From Pseudo-nitzschia pungens (Eukaryota > Bacillariophyta > Bacillariophyceae > Bacillariales > Bacillariaceae): a stretch of 64,000 nt of DNA. The position numbers and the translations under genes are program-made. Location of the stretch: NCBI GenBank assembly GCA_037355855.1, contig CM074763.1, positions 2,356,001-2,420,000 of the forward strand, given 5' to 3'. The notes under the pieces were generated by a model that was not told the DNA's origin, did no database searches, and was given only the letters and a program-made list of their open reading frames with translations. Shown here piece by piece: positions 55,515 to 64,000 of this stretch (position 1 is its first letter; each line of letters opens with the position of its first letter).

Positions 55515-57314
55515 CTACTTCTTCCGGCGCCTGGCATTCGTCTGATTATTGTCGCCTTCATCCGAATCAGAGCTGTCGAATGCTTCATCTTCATATCCAT
55601 AAGATCCTTCGTCGTCTTTTCCATAATCGTCATATTCATCATCATAACCATCTTTGTACCCATCATCGGCATACCCATCGTCGTAGTCACCGTAGCCACC
55701 CTCGTAATCATCTGGGTAACCATAATCATCGTCGTACCGATCACCGTTGTTGGCGTCGTAGGCACCTATGAACGACGTAGGTTTGTCCGGTTCGTCCGCA
55801 AATTCGTCCTCATTATCTTCGTTCAAAGCTTGCGTTTCGTCCCATTCGTTTTTCTTCTTCTTCCTCTTTTTCTTCTTTCGGATGGTCCCCTTCTCGCACA
55901 AATTCCACATGGGTGGTGGCCTTGGGGTCATACAAATCAGAGATTGACAAATCATGTAGGCCAGCACAGCCACGACAGACAAGTAGCCCGCACCTCCGAG
56001 AGAACAGTCTTGAGCGTAAGTGCTACCAACGAATAAAAGGAATGTTAGCGGGACATTTTGCGAACGGAATTTCTAATAGCAACAATGTTTTCACGACCTC
56101 AACTGAAGCGTAGAGATTAAAACGGGTCCACACTGTCAGAGCGAAAAACCCACTTACCAAAAGTCATCAGACATGAACAAAAAGAGCGTCATCATTTGCA
56201 ACATGAATGCTGCGTAAAGACACAACGCAGTTGGCAACCAACTGCACTTGTAAATGCAACAGAGGAATTCAGTTGTGGCGAAGAATAAGCCAATTGTTGC
56301 AAAGATCGGTGCCCACATGGCACCTTTCTGTCCATTCTTGAAGAAGCTGTCAAAATCGACACCGGCAGGGTATGGCAGAACGGCACCAATTGTGACATTA
56401 ATATCATCGTTCGGATTACCTTGGGTGGGTGAGGAGGTTGGAGAGGTTGTTGGAATGCGTGAGACTTTGTTACTTCCCGGAAGAACATCGGGAATCTGTC
56501 CAGGCGTTCCCAAAGGCGTTCCCAAAGGCGTTCCCGAAGGCGGCATCGTTAACACAGTGTCCGTAGCATCTTTTGGGTAAACTGCTGTGTCATTACTTTT
56601 TTGAGAAACAATCTCGCCATCAATCATGAAAACAATGTCGTCATCGTCGTCATAAAATTCGTCAGGAAATTTATCTTGAAGAAGTCTTAAGTCTTCCAAG
56701 ATACGACCATTCCAAGAATGCTCTTCCTCATTCGGGTTTAGGACTTTATCTAATGCAGCAAGCCGTTCCAACTCTCGATTGTGCATGGCATCAAATAGAT
56801 CTCTCTGTTCTTCAGGAGGCCACGGGTATTCATACACTTCCATGATTTGGTACCGGAAGAGTCCTACGTTCGCTTCTGTCGCATACTCGAATGGTTTGGG
56901 TTGACGCTTATCCTCCTCGGTAAACGTATCATTTCTCAAACTTACAAATGTAAAGTAGTTGGGTGATACGCAAGCGAAACAGGAGCATATTATACCAACA
57001 ATTCCCAATATGAAAACAGTTATGCTTTCGAGTAAATGATGTAACGATTTCGCAGTTTTCAGTTTCAAGGCGAAACATTTGCAAGGAACGGAGGATTAGA
57101 AAGATTATTTTTGTGTCCGAACTTCTAATCATATTCAGAGCAGTATCCTTTGAATATAAAAAACAAAAGAAGACGCTTCTTACCGGGAGTTTCGGCCACA
57201 GTTTGTCCCACAACACCACAAGGGCATGTCCTGCCTAGTTTGTTCGTAGACAGGATTCCCTCTGGCCTTTTCTGGAATGTCTTCCTTATTCTGTTGTACA
57301 TTAATGGCCCCCAT
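55515..57314 (-). CDS. Tetraspan-like membrane protein with acidic Tyr/Asp/Gly-rich tail
   Basis: Proposed exons: 57314-57184, 57024-56158 and 56022-55515; 501 residues. Exon 1 (MGAINVQQNKEDIPEKARG to CCGTNCGRNS) has a strong GTAAGA donor. The acceptor before exon 2 (CGAAAG at 57025) is weak but is the one that keeps phase, after a CTAAT branch-like site; an acceptor further upstream cannot be excluded. The exon 2 to 3 splice (GTAAGT, TAG) is clear and rebuilds SDDFCTYAQDCSLGGAGYLS. Four membrane helices: ITVFILGIVGIICSCFACVS, two in APIFATIGLFFATTEFLCC and CLYAAFMLQMMTLFLF, and YLSVVAVLAYMICQSLICM. A large loop between helices 1 and 2 holds GTPLGTPLGTPG repeats. The cytosolic tail is basic (RKKKKRKKKK) then dominated by Asp, Tyr and Gly. 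The layout matches an uncharacterised diatom membrane family; function unknown. Confidence 0.75.
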
Positions 57315-58506
57315 AGTTGCACTGATTCTCTTCTATTTCTTCGCGTATAGTGACGGGAAGTCCAACGTCGTTCTTCAATTTGAATTCTAATTCTGTCGCA
57401 ATTTCTCCCTCAATGACAAACCAGTTCCTTGTATGGATGAGGCTTTCACTGACTGTCCTTTCTTGAAAATAGCTACTGGTCAGGCGAACGGGATGATAGG
57501 CGTTTCAATTATCATTAGGTGCCGACTGTAGCTCGAACCCTCTATCAACACGAACGCAACGTGATCGCATGCTCCGAAGTAACCTTCGTAACTTAATGGT
57601 AACCTTGAAAGCCTACCTTGTTGAGATGATACGTAACCTAGTGCAAAAAGCCGAAACGCCCAAACAATCCTTCCGGAACGAGCATCGTAATCTTGCGAAG
57701 TGGTCACAGATTATTCGTGCGCGAAGTTCCATGCAAAGCGTTAATTATGCCAATGAGTCATTGTAGAGCCATTGATATGACCCTTAAAAATAAAAAAAAT
57801 ACTCTGATGCCAATTATTTTTTCCGTTTTTCTCGTCCTGCCTTGGTACGAACTCCTTTTCTTTAAATTCCACAACTTTGTCGGTGAGGCCTGTCGCCTGT
57901 CCCAGATACACACACTACAATGAATGCAGAGCAATTGTGACGAACGAAAGACTAACATATTAGCAAACTGTCCGGAGTTATGCAACAAGATTCAAAACAG
58001 AATTGAACGAAGGGAAAGATACAACAACAGGAGCTTTCAATTTGTACCATTCGACGTTTGGCGGACACACCAGCAGCAGCAGTACTACTACTACTAGTAC
58101 TATTACTACTAGAAATACTACTCTAGTAGTAGCAGTAGTACTAGTAGACTAGTACTAGTAAAAGTAGCAAACAACTCTTACTACTGGACGATTGGTGGAT
58201 CAACCTTAGCTGTACTAATGGCAAAAAGCTGATAGCTGTGAGAACAACAATGATCAGTTTATGATACTAGTTACTCAATTGTTACCACCACACACTTCAA
58301 ATTAGCAAGACTTGTCCGATACACTTAAGGTCAACCAAGTCCAACGTTCCGATGAAAAGTCAACAATCAACTCAATACAATCTATCCCTCCTTTCGCATA
58401 CATAGTCTTACTGTGTCTCTTGATATGTTTGTCAATTCGGTTTGCATGCATCAATGATTCGCTCTTTCGATGGTGTTTGTTCTGTATTCAATTTACGATA
58501 AACGAA
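57315..58506. other. Intergenic region with CTAGTA repeats
   Basis: No gene seen. A dense block of ACT/AGT triplets lies at about 58076-58168. The rest is AT-rich with short unlinked frames. Confidence 0.55.
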
Positions 58507-60213
58507 TTAAAATGAAGGAGGTGAATCCTCCTCCTCCTCCTTGTCCTCTTGGTCATACTGCGAATCTTCGTCGTCTTCGTTTGACATTGATGTTGATGAT
58601 GCTCCAGTACTATCGTATTTTCCAAGAACGCATGAGTAAAAGCTCATCCAAATTCCAAGAATCGCCAGGATGCCATACACAAGGACGGATCCAAACGGCG
58701 GAGTCACATTGTTCACGCATGTCGAGAACAAAATGCCACCAAACAATGGGCCGAGCCCTTTTGCAAGTGATCCTCCAAGCATTGATAAACCATTCAAGGT
58801 ACCCCGTTGGTGCGAGGGTACAGTTCTGTTCGTAGTTATGGTAATAGACGAAAATACCACAGCCGCAAATGCTCGGATTGAGGCATAAACAGCACTCAGA
58901 AAGAACAATGTGGTCAAATTAAGGGTTCCGTCCATTGCATCTTTATTTGTAAGTAGTGACAAAGGAACCAAAATCGCGGTCGGTACACTGCCAAAAATTC
59001 CAACTTTCATGGCAGGGTACACACCAAACTTATTCACCATCCCTGTTAGCAAAAAATATTGCATGATAATGTATAACAAACCAGTCCCTGACAGGATGTT
59101 GCCAATCAATTTTTCTGGTATCCCCAAACCAGATGTTCTTGACATGCAGTAGAGTGGAAATGTTTCGTCGATGGTGATCATCAAAAACGAGAAAATCCAA
59201 TATACCAATAGATGTTGTCGTATGGATTTACGTTTCCATAGTGAGGAAATAGTTACTTTGTCCTTGTCGTCATTGCTTCCTATTCCATTTTCAGCGACAG
59301 GATGCGGCAGTGCTAAGACCATGTGGTGCGAGACATCCCCTTCGGGATCGTGCAAATGTTTGAAAAGCCCCCACGACGAAACGTTTCGAATGATTTCGTT
59401 CGATTTATTTTTGATTGATGGCAAAATACTTCCTAATCCAAGCTGCTGTCGTTTTTCTTCGGGAAGGGTTTCCTCCATAAAGAAGTGAGCCAAGATATAG
59501 GCAAGAATGCAGTAAACACAACCAACAAGATTTGGTACAAGGAATGGGTATTCTTCTAGGGTCGGACGAAATATTTCGACGAACTCGGCATCCGGATATT
59601 GCTTGACGGGGTCGGATAGATACCCTGATATTGCCGGGTTTATCAGAAATCCATAAGCCCACATACCAATCACAAGCCCCATCATTCGAGTTTCCAAAGC
59701 CTCATCTCCTCGGGCGTACTCAGATACCAGCGTCTTGACCGGACCGATGAACCCATTGCACATCCCAAGCAGAAATCTCAGGGCCAAAGCCCAAGGAAAG
59801 GTGGGAGCCAAACCGAAAAGTACTGACACTACAGCAGAGAGCAGCAGCGATATTTTTATAACACTGACCCGGCCGTATCTGTCAGCTGCCTTGCCCCATT
59901 CAAAACTAGACAAAGTTCTTCCGGCCATGAACGATGCACCGATCAATCCGGCATAGCTTCCAGCCGTTTCTTCTGTCAAGCCTGGTATCAGATGCATCGC
60001 CAAGAAACCCGAGTACGGAAAGACGGAGACCAGGAGAAAGGAATGGGCGAGGAGCGAAAACGCGAGGGCAAACGTAGTCAAGGACCATTCATTGATCCTC
60101 TCGTCGTCTTTCTGGCATTCATTCGAGCTGTCGCTCAGCATTATCAGTGGCGTTGCTTCATTGGTCACATTCGGTTGCCCATTCGGCGAGGACTTTGTCG
60201 CTGTAGTGCACAT
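58507..60213 (-). CDS. Major facilitator transporter, ZIFL-like
   Basis: Single exon, 568 residues, twelve predicted membrane helices. The first half has the MFS motif A region GASFMAGRTLSSFEWGKAAD followed by RYGR, then LRFLLGMCNGFIGPVKTLVS, the family's helix 4-5 signature. The second half has VYWIFSFLMITIDETFPLY, LSGTGLLYIIMQYFLLTG and HQRGTLNGLSMLGGSLAKGL followed by GPLFGG. This pattern matches zinc-induced-facilitator-like proteins and related fungal and algal transporters, which move metals, organic anions or drugs; the substrate here is not predictable. The N-terminus is short and polar, the C-terminus an acidic tail (QYDQEDKEEEEDSPPSF). The loop between helices 6 and 7 is long. Tandem 90-bp repeats lie just upstream of the start. 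Confidence 0.85.
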   Translation of the reverse strand: MCTTATKSSPNGQPNVTNEATPLIMLSDSSNECQKDDERINEWSLTTFALAFSLLAHSFLLVSVFPYSGFLAMHLIPGLTEETAGSYAGLIGASFMAGRTLSSFEWGKAADRYGRVSVIKISLLLSAVVSVLFGLAPTFPWALALRFLLGMCNGFIGPVKTLVSEYARGDEALETRMMGLVIGMWAYGFLINPAISGYLSDPVKQYPDAEFVEIFRPTLEEYPFLVPNLVGCVYCILAYILAHFFMEETLPEEKRQQLGLGSILPSIKNKSNEIIRNVSSWGLFKHLHDPEGDVSHHMVLALPHPVAENGIGSNDDKDKVTISSLWKRKSIRQHLLVYWIFSFLMITIDETFPLYCMSRTSGLGIPEKLIGNILSGTGLLYIIMQYFLLTGMVNKFGVYPAMKVGIFGSVPTAILVPLSLLTNKDAMDGTLNLTTLFFLSAVYASIRAFAAVVFSSITITTNRTVPSHQRGTLNGLSMLGGSLAKGLGPLFGGILFSTCVNNVTPPFGSVLVYGILAILGIWMSFYSCVLGKYDSTGASSTSMSNEDDEDSQYDQEDKEEEEDSPPSF

Positions 60214-61459
60214 TGGACAAGATTTCTAGTACGGTATTCGGTAGTCGAAATATCTTGTTTGATTGTCTCTGTGTGGTTACTGCATGTATTGAATTGAAGA
60301 GCAATGAGCAACGTTTCACGGAGTTCGTCGATAATGCTTTCTTTGATTATCTTTATGTGGCTCCTACGTTGCCTGAGATATAAGTGAAGAGCGATGACCA
60401 ACGTTTCAGACGTAAGTCGATAATGTTTTGTTTTTTTGTGGCTACAACAGTGCCTGAGACCTGAGACCTGAGATAGAGTTGAAGGGCGATGACCAACGTT
60501 TCGCTGCGAACGAAATCGATTTCTCAGCGGAATTTCTCGTCGACATCCATTTTTTATATCGCAAGCCATGTTTAGAGCTTATCCTCGATTTGACCTTTTC
60601 TTTCAATCTCACATTTTTGATGATCGAAACGAGTCAATGGAGTACTCGTAGGGCTTACTCGTACTCGTACGTACTCGTAAATACTGCTACCGGTATGTAA
60701 GAAAAGCTCACGACTGAAAAAACCATCGTGAACCTGTTAAAAAAAAAATTAAAAATATTTTTAAAATACAGTGTATGTTTTCTATGTACATTCATACAGT
60801 AATTAAGATATGATAGACCGTGTCGAGTAATCCTACTGAACGATAATTTACTGCACCATAACCTTATTCGTACCGGTACGTACATCGTAGTCATTTTTTG
60901 CGGTGCAATACACACCAACCAACTCTGACGTGCCACCAACCCGCAACAGAAAACAAAACGCCGTTCCGGTCATACGTAATAGAAGTAACCACCAAATCAA
61001 GCGTTGCAATGACACGCGAGCTCTGGCGAACAGATATTATCAACTTAGCCGCGGGGTTTAGAGACGTTCGCTAAAACTTATGTGAGTGCATCTAAGTAAA
61101 ATCTTGGTGGTAATGTTGTACCATCAAACGACGAATCCTATATCAGAAAATATCTAGACAAAGTAATCGTGGAATCAGACCGTTCTTAAATAATTGTTAT
61201 CTAATGGAAATCGCAATTTGACCGTTGAAACTGAGGACAAGTATTCGCCCAGCCCTGGGTGAAGGAAATTTCCTTAAAAAACTTTATTAGAAAAAGCACG
61301 TGTAAACGAAACAAAACAAAGGAAAAAAAATTACAATCTGAAACAGTGACACAATTATTACGACATCACAAATCGAATGAGAACCAATAATAAAACTCTG
61401 TTCCGATACTAACTGCATCCCCACTGAAACTAACCACATCATCTCCACAAAGTACCATC
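60214..61459. other. Divergent promoter region with tandem repeats
   Basis: It separates the MFS transporter (minus) from the eight-helix protein (plus). The left part holds 90-95 bp tandem repeats (see separate entry). GTAC/ACTCGT motifs lie at 60652-60690 and 60868-60886. Long A and T runs lie near 60739-60765. No gene seen. Confidence 0.55.
60246..60512. repeat. Tandem repeat of about 90-95 bp, roughly three copies
   Basis: The motif GAAGAGC(A/G)ATGA(G/C)CAACGTTT occurs at 60296, 60386 and, as GAAGGGCGATGACCAACGTTT, at 60481. The DNA between copies is also related (TCGATAATG, TTATGTGGC, GCCTGAGA). It starts about 35 bp upstream of the transporter's start codon. Confidence 0.8.
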
Positions 61460-62947
61460 ATGTTGATCACATATGGATTATATTTCATGACCGCGCTCTA
61501 CATCGGCATGGTTGTCGCGGCGAAACACGTCCCTGACGTTGAATGTTTGGATGAATTGTGCCAATCGGAAGGAGTGGATAACACAATTCTCAACTGGGCG
61601 TCGGAATTTTTCTTGGCGTTTTGGATATTCGTCTTTGCGTTGCACCTGAGCGTCTATGTGGATCCCAGGGAGAGGGAGATTCGAAAAGCAGGTATTTTGG
61701 CCCAGGCCTTCATGGCAGGCGCCTTTGCCATGAACGGTCTCGGAGATTTGCTTTATCCCAACAGTGGAATGGACGACAACCATGGTATGTTAGGATACTG
61801 GGTAGTACAGATCGCTTCGAAGGCGTTCTTTGCGATGAGCGGACTTGCCACATCCCATTTTGCCTTATTTGCAGCGAAGAGTACGAGTCCCGATCTCAAG
61901 CTCAACTGCTGTGCCAGATTCTACTTGGTTGCTTTGTGCGAAGTCCTGCTATTGTTGTCATTCGCGGGGTACCTGACGGGAGGTATCTGGTGTTCCTCGG
62001 AGCCCGACCTTCGAGCTTACGACGTCATTGACAATTTCGAAGAGGTGATGAATAACGACGACGACTTTGTAGAAAAACACGTTTGTTTCCGAATCGCAAA
62101 TTCATCCGAAGCCGCAATAAATATCTCATATGCACTGTTGTGGTTACCGGTTGGAACCCTCTTGAAAGCGGCAAGTCATCAACGACCACTGATGATAATG
62201 GGCCTGCCAACCCCCATTGCAGCAGTTGTTGCCGTCACATTACAGTGCACCGCGGGCTCGGTGTTGATGGTCATCTTTGCCTTCGTGGATGCCCTTGTTG
62301 AAACGAAAGCAGATTATTTCGAGGCGTGGAACGCGATTTACGCGACTGTGTTATACCATTGGGCGATGCTGCTGACAATGTTCTGTCTTCATAATTTATC
62401 ATATGCCTTGCCATCGAACATCGATGAAAACTTCACCAACGAGAAGAGGTTTTTTTCATTTTCCTGGGATTGGTGGGATAACTTTACGAAAACCCTTTTT
62501 CCACCAGAGCCCGACGAAGAACACGATGTCGAGACGGCAGAATGTAAAGACATCGAAGAGTATGACGTTGAGAGCAAACACCGGCAGATCCAAGTCAAAC
62601 CCCAAGTCAATAACCAAGTCAATAACCAAGGCAATAACCAAGGCAATCCCCAAGGCAACCCCCCAGTCAAACCCCAAGTCAACTCTGCCCAACCGTTGGT
62701 CAACACCCGCTCTAGGATGTCGAGTACTCCATCGTGGTTAACGGCGGGATCGAAGTCATCGAAAACATCGAGGAACTCAAGGAACTCAAAAAACTCACGC
62801 TGGACAAACAGGTACTTAACTACAAGAAATAGTACATCCGATGCATTGCATCCTAACGACCAGAGCCGAACAATCCAGACCAAAAAGGACTCGGACGATT
62901 TAACAGTTGACGTCGTGTGTTGTACGATGAAGGTGTGCGGCCAGTAG
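61460..62947 (+). CDS. Unknown eight-helix membrane protein with Gln/Asn repeat tail
   Basis: Single exon, 495 residues, ATG at 61460 after an A-rich leader. Eight hydrophobic segments can be read: residues about 4-21, LNWASEFFLAFWIFVFALHL, GILAQAFMAGAFAMNGLGDL, WVVQIASKAFFAMSGLATSH, FYLVALCEVLLLLSFAGYL, INISYALLWLPVGTLLKAA, VAVTLQCTAGSVLMVIFAFV and IYATVLYHWAMLLTMFCLHN. His residues in helices 4 and 8 are notable. The C-terminal 150 residues are cytosolic and low in complexity: a 12-bp minisatellite encodes NNQ(V/G) and PQGNP repeats, then a Ser/Lys/Asn-rich stretch (SSKTSRNSRNSKNSR). I do not recognise the family; it may be diatom-specific. Coding status is well supported by length and topology. 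Confidence 0.75.
   Translation: MLITYGLYFMTALYIGMVVAAKHVPDVECLDELCQSEGVDNTILNWASEFFLAFWIFVFALHLSVYVDPREREIRKAGILAQAFMAGAFAMNGLGDLLYPNSGMDDNHGMLGYWVVQIASKAFFAMSGLATSHFALFAAKSTSPDLKLNCCARFYLVALCEVLLLLSFAGYLTGGIWCSSEPDLRAYDVIDNFEEVMNNDDDFVEKHVCFRIANSSEAAINISYALLWLPVGTLLKAASHQRPLMIMGLPTPIAAVVAVTLQCTAGSVLMVIFAFVDALVETKADYFEAWNAIYATVLYHWAMLLTMFCLHNLSYALPSNIDENFTNEKRFFSFSWDWWDNFTKTLFPPEPDEEHDVETAECKDIEEYDVESKHRQIQVKPQVNNQVNNQGNNQGNPQGNPPVKPQVNSAQPLVNTRSRMSSTPSWLTAGSKSSKTSRNSRNSKNSRWTNRYLTTRNSTSDALHPNDQSRTIQTKKDSDDLTVDVVCCTMKVCGQ
62590..62690 (+). repeat. 12-bp coding minisatellite
   Basis: Units of the type CAAGTCAATAAC and CAAGGCAATCCC repeat about eight times with small changes and encode Gln/Asn/Pro repeats. 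Confidence 0.85.
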
Positions 62948-63671
62948 ACGATACGGATGTGCTACTATATTGGACAAGATCCGGAACGAACTTCAGATCA
63001 TTTTACTTTCCAAGCAATTCTCCTCGACTGACCATTGGAAGCATGAGTATGGATGAATCCAACAGTTCCCAACACCAGTATGATAGAGGCATTAAAGCAA
63101 TTGCATTCGGTTCAGAATATAAAGTGCTATGATGCCTCTAGAACTGCCGGTTTTGAAATGAAAGCAACGTGTATGATGCAAAATAGAAATGACTGACAAT
63201 AGCAAGAGTGAAAAATTTACACAAGTAGCTTCAACGAGTACATTTGGACGAGGACAACGACGACGACGATAGTGGGTTTGGCAAAACGTGCTGATGAGAA
63301 TCAGATCATATTTTTTCCCTAGGATCGACCCAGCAACGATGAAGTCGTCACCCTGGGGGATGAGTGGAATGTAACAAAATGACTCTCGACGGTTTTCCTC
63401 CAGTGCGGATCGAATTCCAGCGCCATCCAGAACAAAATGAAACGGCAGAATATTCCGCAACACATGTGAAATCCTTTGAAAAAAATAATAATAAAAACCC
63501 ATGAAATTCACGATATTAACAACTAAGGTTACTTCGTACACTTCGCAACTAAATACACTCATCAAAAAAAAGGTTAACAAAAAAAGACTACAAAGTTTGC
63601 ATGTATCTCAAACGTTTCGCTTAAAATTCGTCTTACAAGCGAGTCTATCGAACGAATGTTTGTCCATGTAT
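62948..63671. other. Region between the eight-helix gene and the edge gene
   Basis: A minus-strand open frame (63480-63092) reads ISHVLRNILPFHFVLDGAGI and GDDFIVAGSILGKKYD after a CAAAG acceptor-like site at 63481, and could be a 3' exon of the edge gene. Its end looks non-coding and no in-phase donor was found, so it is not called. Confidence 0.4.
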
Positions 63672-64000
63672 TCATGCGGCATGCGCACATTCCTTTATGA
63701 GAACGAGAGGAGTGATGTTGTGCAAGAATCCATCGAGATCCATGTAACGAGATCGTCGCTTCCGTTTCCTATAGTTTCGTGGAATCTCTTCGGAATGTGG
63801 TGATGTGTGCCATAGCTCTGATGAAGAAAAGACAGTGTGATTGTAGTTGTTATTGTTGCTCGTAGGTGGGGCATCTGTGCCAATATCAGACCGGAACGTC
63901 TGTCTTTGTCGCGATTGTTGACCTTCTTCGCCGTAATTATCTTCGTCCTCGTTTTCTGATGGTGCGTCGCGTTGCCAATCGATCACAAGCATGAGAATTG
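63672..64000 (-). CDS. Unknown gene, partial at the window edge
   Basis: A minus-strand frame is open from the right edge to a stop at 63672, with an ATG at 63992. It reads acidic and Gln-rich (SENEDEDNYGEEGQQSRQRQ), then Asn-rich, then basic (NYRKRKRRSRYMDLDGFL). Composition is compatible with coding sequence, but no family is recognised. The start may lie outside the window and further exons may exist on the left. Confidence 0.35.
   Translation of the reverse strand, partial: ILMLVIDWQRDAPSENEDEDNYGEEGQQSRQRQTFRSDIGTDAPPTSNNNNYNHTVFSSSELWHTSPHSEEIPRNYRKRKRRSRYMDLDGFLHNITPLVLIKECAHAA

Noticed and set aside
57069..57130. A +1 frameshift at the start of the tetraspan-like gene
   Set aside because: An in-phase splice from 57184 to 57024 explains the change of frame without any indel.
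57520..57600. B-box-like GGTTCGA on the minus strand, possible tRNA
   Set aside because: No T-stem pairing and no acceptor stem.

Overview
The window looks like nuclear DNA of a diatom, most likely a pennate one. Genes carry short GT-AG spliceosomal introns of about 90-330 nt. Several proteins begin with a signal peptide followed by an aromatic residue in an 'ASAFAP'-like site, as plastid-targeted proteins of secondary red-lineage algae do. The gene set is purely eukaryotic (COP9 subunit, CWC15, NAF1, ALG11, PIG-V, a BEACH-type giant protein), and three genes look like membrane or secreted families of diatom type. About 20 protein-coding loci lie on both strands with no operon logic. Base composition alternates: roughly 27.6-46.2 kb is visibly GC-rich, the flanks are AT-rich.

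Layout. 1-6060 (-): N-terminal half of a giant BEACH-family protein that leaves the window. 6927-8867 (+): NAF1. 8945-10867 (-): PIG-V. 10.9-14.5 kb: repeat-rich DNA without a gene. 14519-16475 (+): four-exon ammonium transporter. 17333-19221 (+): TrmO-type tRNA methyltransferase. 19469-22042 (-): plastid-type ABC1 kinase. 23441-24340 (-): tail-anchored heme-oxygenase-like protein. 25856-26587 (+): unknown charged protein. 26644-28769 (-): five-exon serine acetyltransferase. 29855-31471 (-): ALG11. 32205-35104 (+): unknown membrane protein whose frame is broken twice. 35427-38115 (-): second plastid ABC1 kinase, six exons. 38782-39368 (+): small plastid-targeted protein. 40177-41091 (-): thylakoid-lumen PAP/fibrillin. 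41802-43113 (+): 2OG-Fe(II) dioxygenase with one frameshift. 43548-44324 (-): CWC15. 45336-46206 (-): MerC-like protein with a frameshift in its leader. 46796-49144: a complete small LTR element with two apparently identical 209-bp LTRs. 50530-52011 (+): Asn/Gln-rich type I membrane protein. 53004-54929 (+): COP9 subunit 3. 55515-57314 (-): tetraspan-like protein with an acidic Tyr-rich tail. 58507-60213 (-): ZIFL-like MFS transporter. 61460-62947 (+): eight-helix unknown membrane protein. 63672-64000 (-): partial unknown gene.

The genes do not form one pathway. Themes are plastid redox and lipid biology (two ABC1 kinases, a lumenal fibrillin, the small plastid protein), N-glycan and GPI-anchor assembly (ALG11, PIG-V), RNA processing (NAF1, CWC15, TrmO) and nitrogen/sulfur assimilation (ammonium transporter, serine acetyltransferase).

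The most notable structural observations are the young non-autonomous LTR element and a cluster of reading-frame breaks between 32 and 46 kb, each of which looks like one extra nucleotide. That cluster is either insertion-biased assembly error or a real biological signal. No gene was confirmed by database search; all calls rest on reading the translated sequence.
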